Shown here: piece after piece, positions 13,195 through 13,539 of the stretch
Position numbering within the stretch: position 1 is the first letter of the stretch
Layout of the letters: each line of letters opens with the position of its first letter
DNA from: Opitutaceae bacterium
GTDB taxonomy: Bacteria; Verrucomicrobiota; Verrucomicrobiia; Opitutales; Opitutaceae
Assembly (NCBI GenBank): GCA_005787865.1
Contig: SXZN01000095.1
Coordinates: forward strand, 1 to 13,539
Length of the DNA stretch: 13,539 nt
Direction of reading: 5' to 3'
Program-made: the position numbers and the translations under genes
Notes under the pieces: generated by a model
Seen by the model: the letters and a program-made list of their open reading frames with translations, nothing else
What the model was told of the DNA's origin: nothing
Databases searched by the model: none

Positions 13195-13539
13195 ATGTTA
13201 ATCAGAATTAAATGCGCGATCTCCAACTGCTACCTGCTCCTCGGTGAGCGGCCGGTGCTCGTTGACACCGGGGCGCCCGGCGATCTGCAGCGCATTTTGC
13301 ATGCCCTAAAGATTCACCGGATCGAATTAAACCAAATTGCTCTGATTCTTCTGACTCACGGCCACAGCGACCACGCGGGCGGCGCGGCGGAACTGCGCCG
13401 GCGCAGCGGCGCAAAAATTGCGCTGCACAGCGGCGATGCGGGTCTCGCGCGCTCGGGGGAAAATGGCGTCCTGGCCGCGCAGGATCAATTCGGGCGTCTC
13501 GTGCGTCCCTTCGTGGATGAACCCTTTGCATCGTTTGAA
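13195..13539 (+). CDS. MBL-fold metallo-hydrolase, 3' end cut off by the window
   Basis: An open frame from ATG 13195, preceded by an in-frame TAA at 13192, runs off the window end after 115 codons. It begins MLIRIKCAISNCYLLL, then GERPVLVDTGAPG (19-31), the first two strands and the VDTG Asp typical of the metallo-beta-lactamase fold. It then reaches LTHGHSDHAGG (53-63), the HxHxDH metal motif with H55, H57, D59 and H60, and continues with a typical cap-region start. The remaining His and Asp ligands lie beyond the window. The family covers glyoxalase II-like hydrolases, lactonases and others, so no substrate can be assigned. It may be cotranscribed with the sulfatase. Confidence 0.9.
   Translation, partial: MLIRIKCAISNCYLLLGERPVLVDTGAPGDLQRILHALKIHRIELNQIALILLTHGHSDHAGGAAELRRRSGAKIALHSGDAGLARSGENGVLAAQDQFGRLVRPFVDEPFASFE

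Noticed and set aside
1..13539. Mobile element, phage, CRISPR or defence island
   Set aside because: No transposase, integrase, terminal repeats, CRISPR repeats, tRNA attachment site or defence gene was found. The ZorAB-like resemblance of the first operon lacks the ZorC/D/E partners, at least on the side visible here.

Overview
The window reads as a chromosomal segment of a Gram-negative bacterium, most likely a member of the Verrucomicrobiota (Opitutae-like). This rests on moderately high GC (judged by eye), an outer-membrane TonB-dependent receptor, several exported proteins, a secreted iduronate-2-sulfatase-type sulfatase of the kind abundant in Verrucomicrobiota and Planctomycetota, and a short AMP nucleosidase of the Bacteroidota/Verrucomicrobiota type. 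The phylum call is inference. No rRNA, tRNA, CRISPR array, insertion sequence or integrase was seen. Coding density is high, and no gene-free stretch exceeds about 220 bases.

Layout. (1) 6-3077, minus strand: a two-gene operon of unrecognised membrane proteins. The first is a six-helix protein whose last two helices resemble the MotA/TolQ/ExbB channel. The second is an N-anchored coiled-coil protein with a membrane-buried Asp, as in MotB/ExbD/TolR. Together they look like an undescribed stator-type ion-channel pair, and this is the most interesting candidate here. (2) 3157-6123, plus strand, divergent from (1): a tight run of peptide deformylase, PduO-type cobalamin adenosyltransferase, a DUF6580 ECF-like membrane protein, lipoyl synthase and a small two-helix membrane protein. 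The adenosyltransferase/DUF6580 pairing suggests B12 uptake and activation. (3) 6219-10507, plus strand: a PhoD-like exported phosphatase, a TonB-dependent receptor and AMP nucleosidase, which could jointly serve phosphate or nucleotide scavenging. (4) 10546-11451, minus strand: an alkaline-ceramidase-like (CREST superfamily) membrane hydrolase, convergent with amn and separated from it by a hairpin. (5) 11671-13539, plus strand: a secreted sulfatase with a CxAxR active-site signature, then an MBL-fold hydrolase cut off by the window end.

The start of the first-named membrane protein was moved from an upstream TTG to ATG 3077. The sulfatase start was moved from ATG 11623 to ATG 11671, where a signal peptide begins. 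Most other long open frames are antisense or frame-shifted shadows of these genes.
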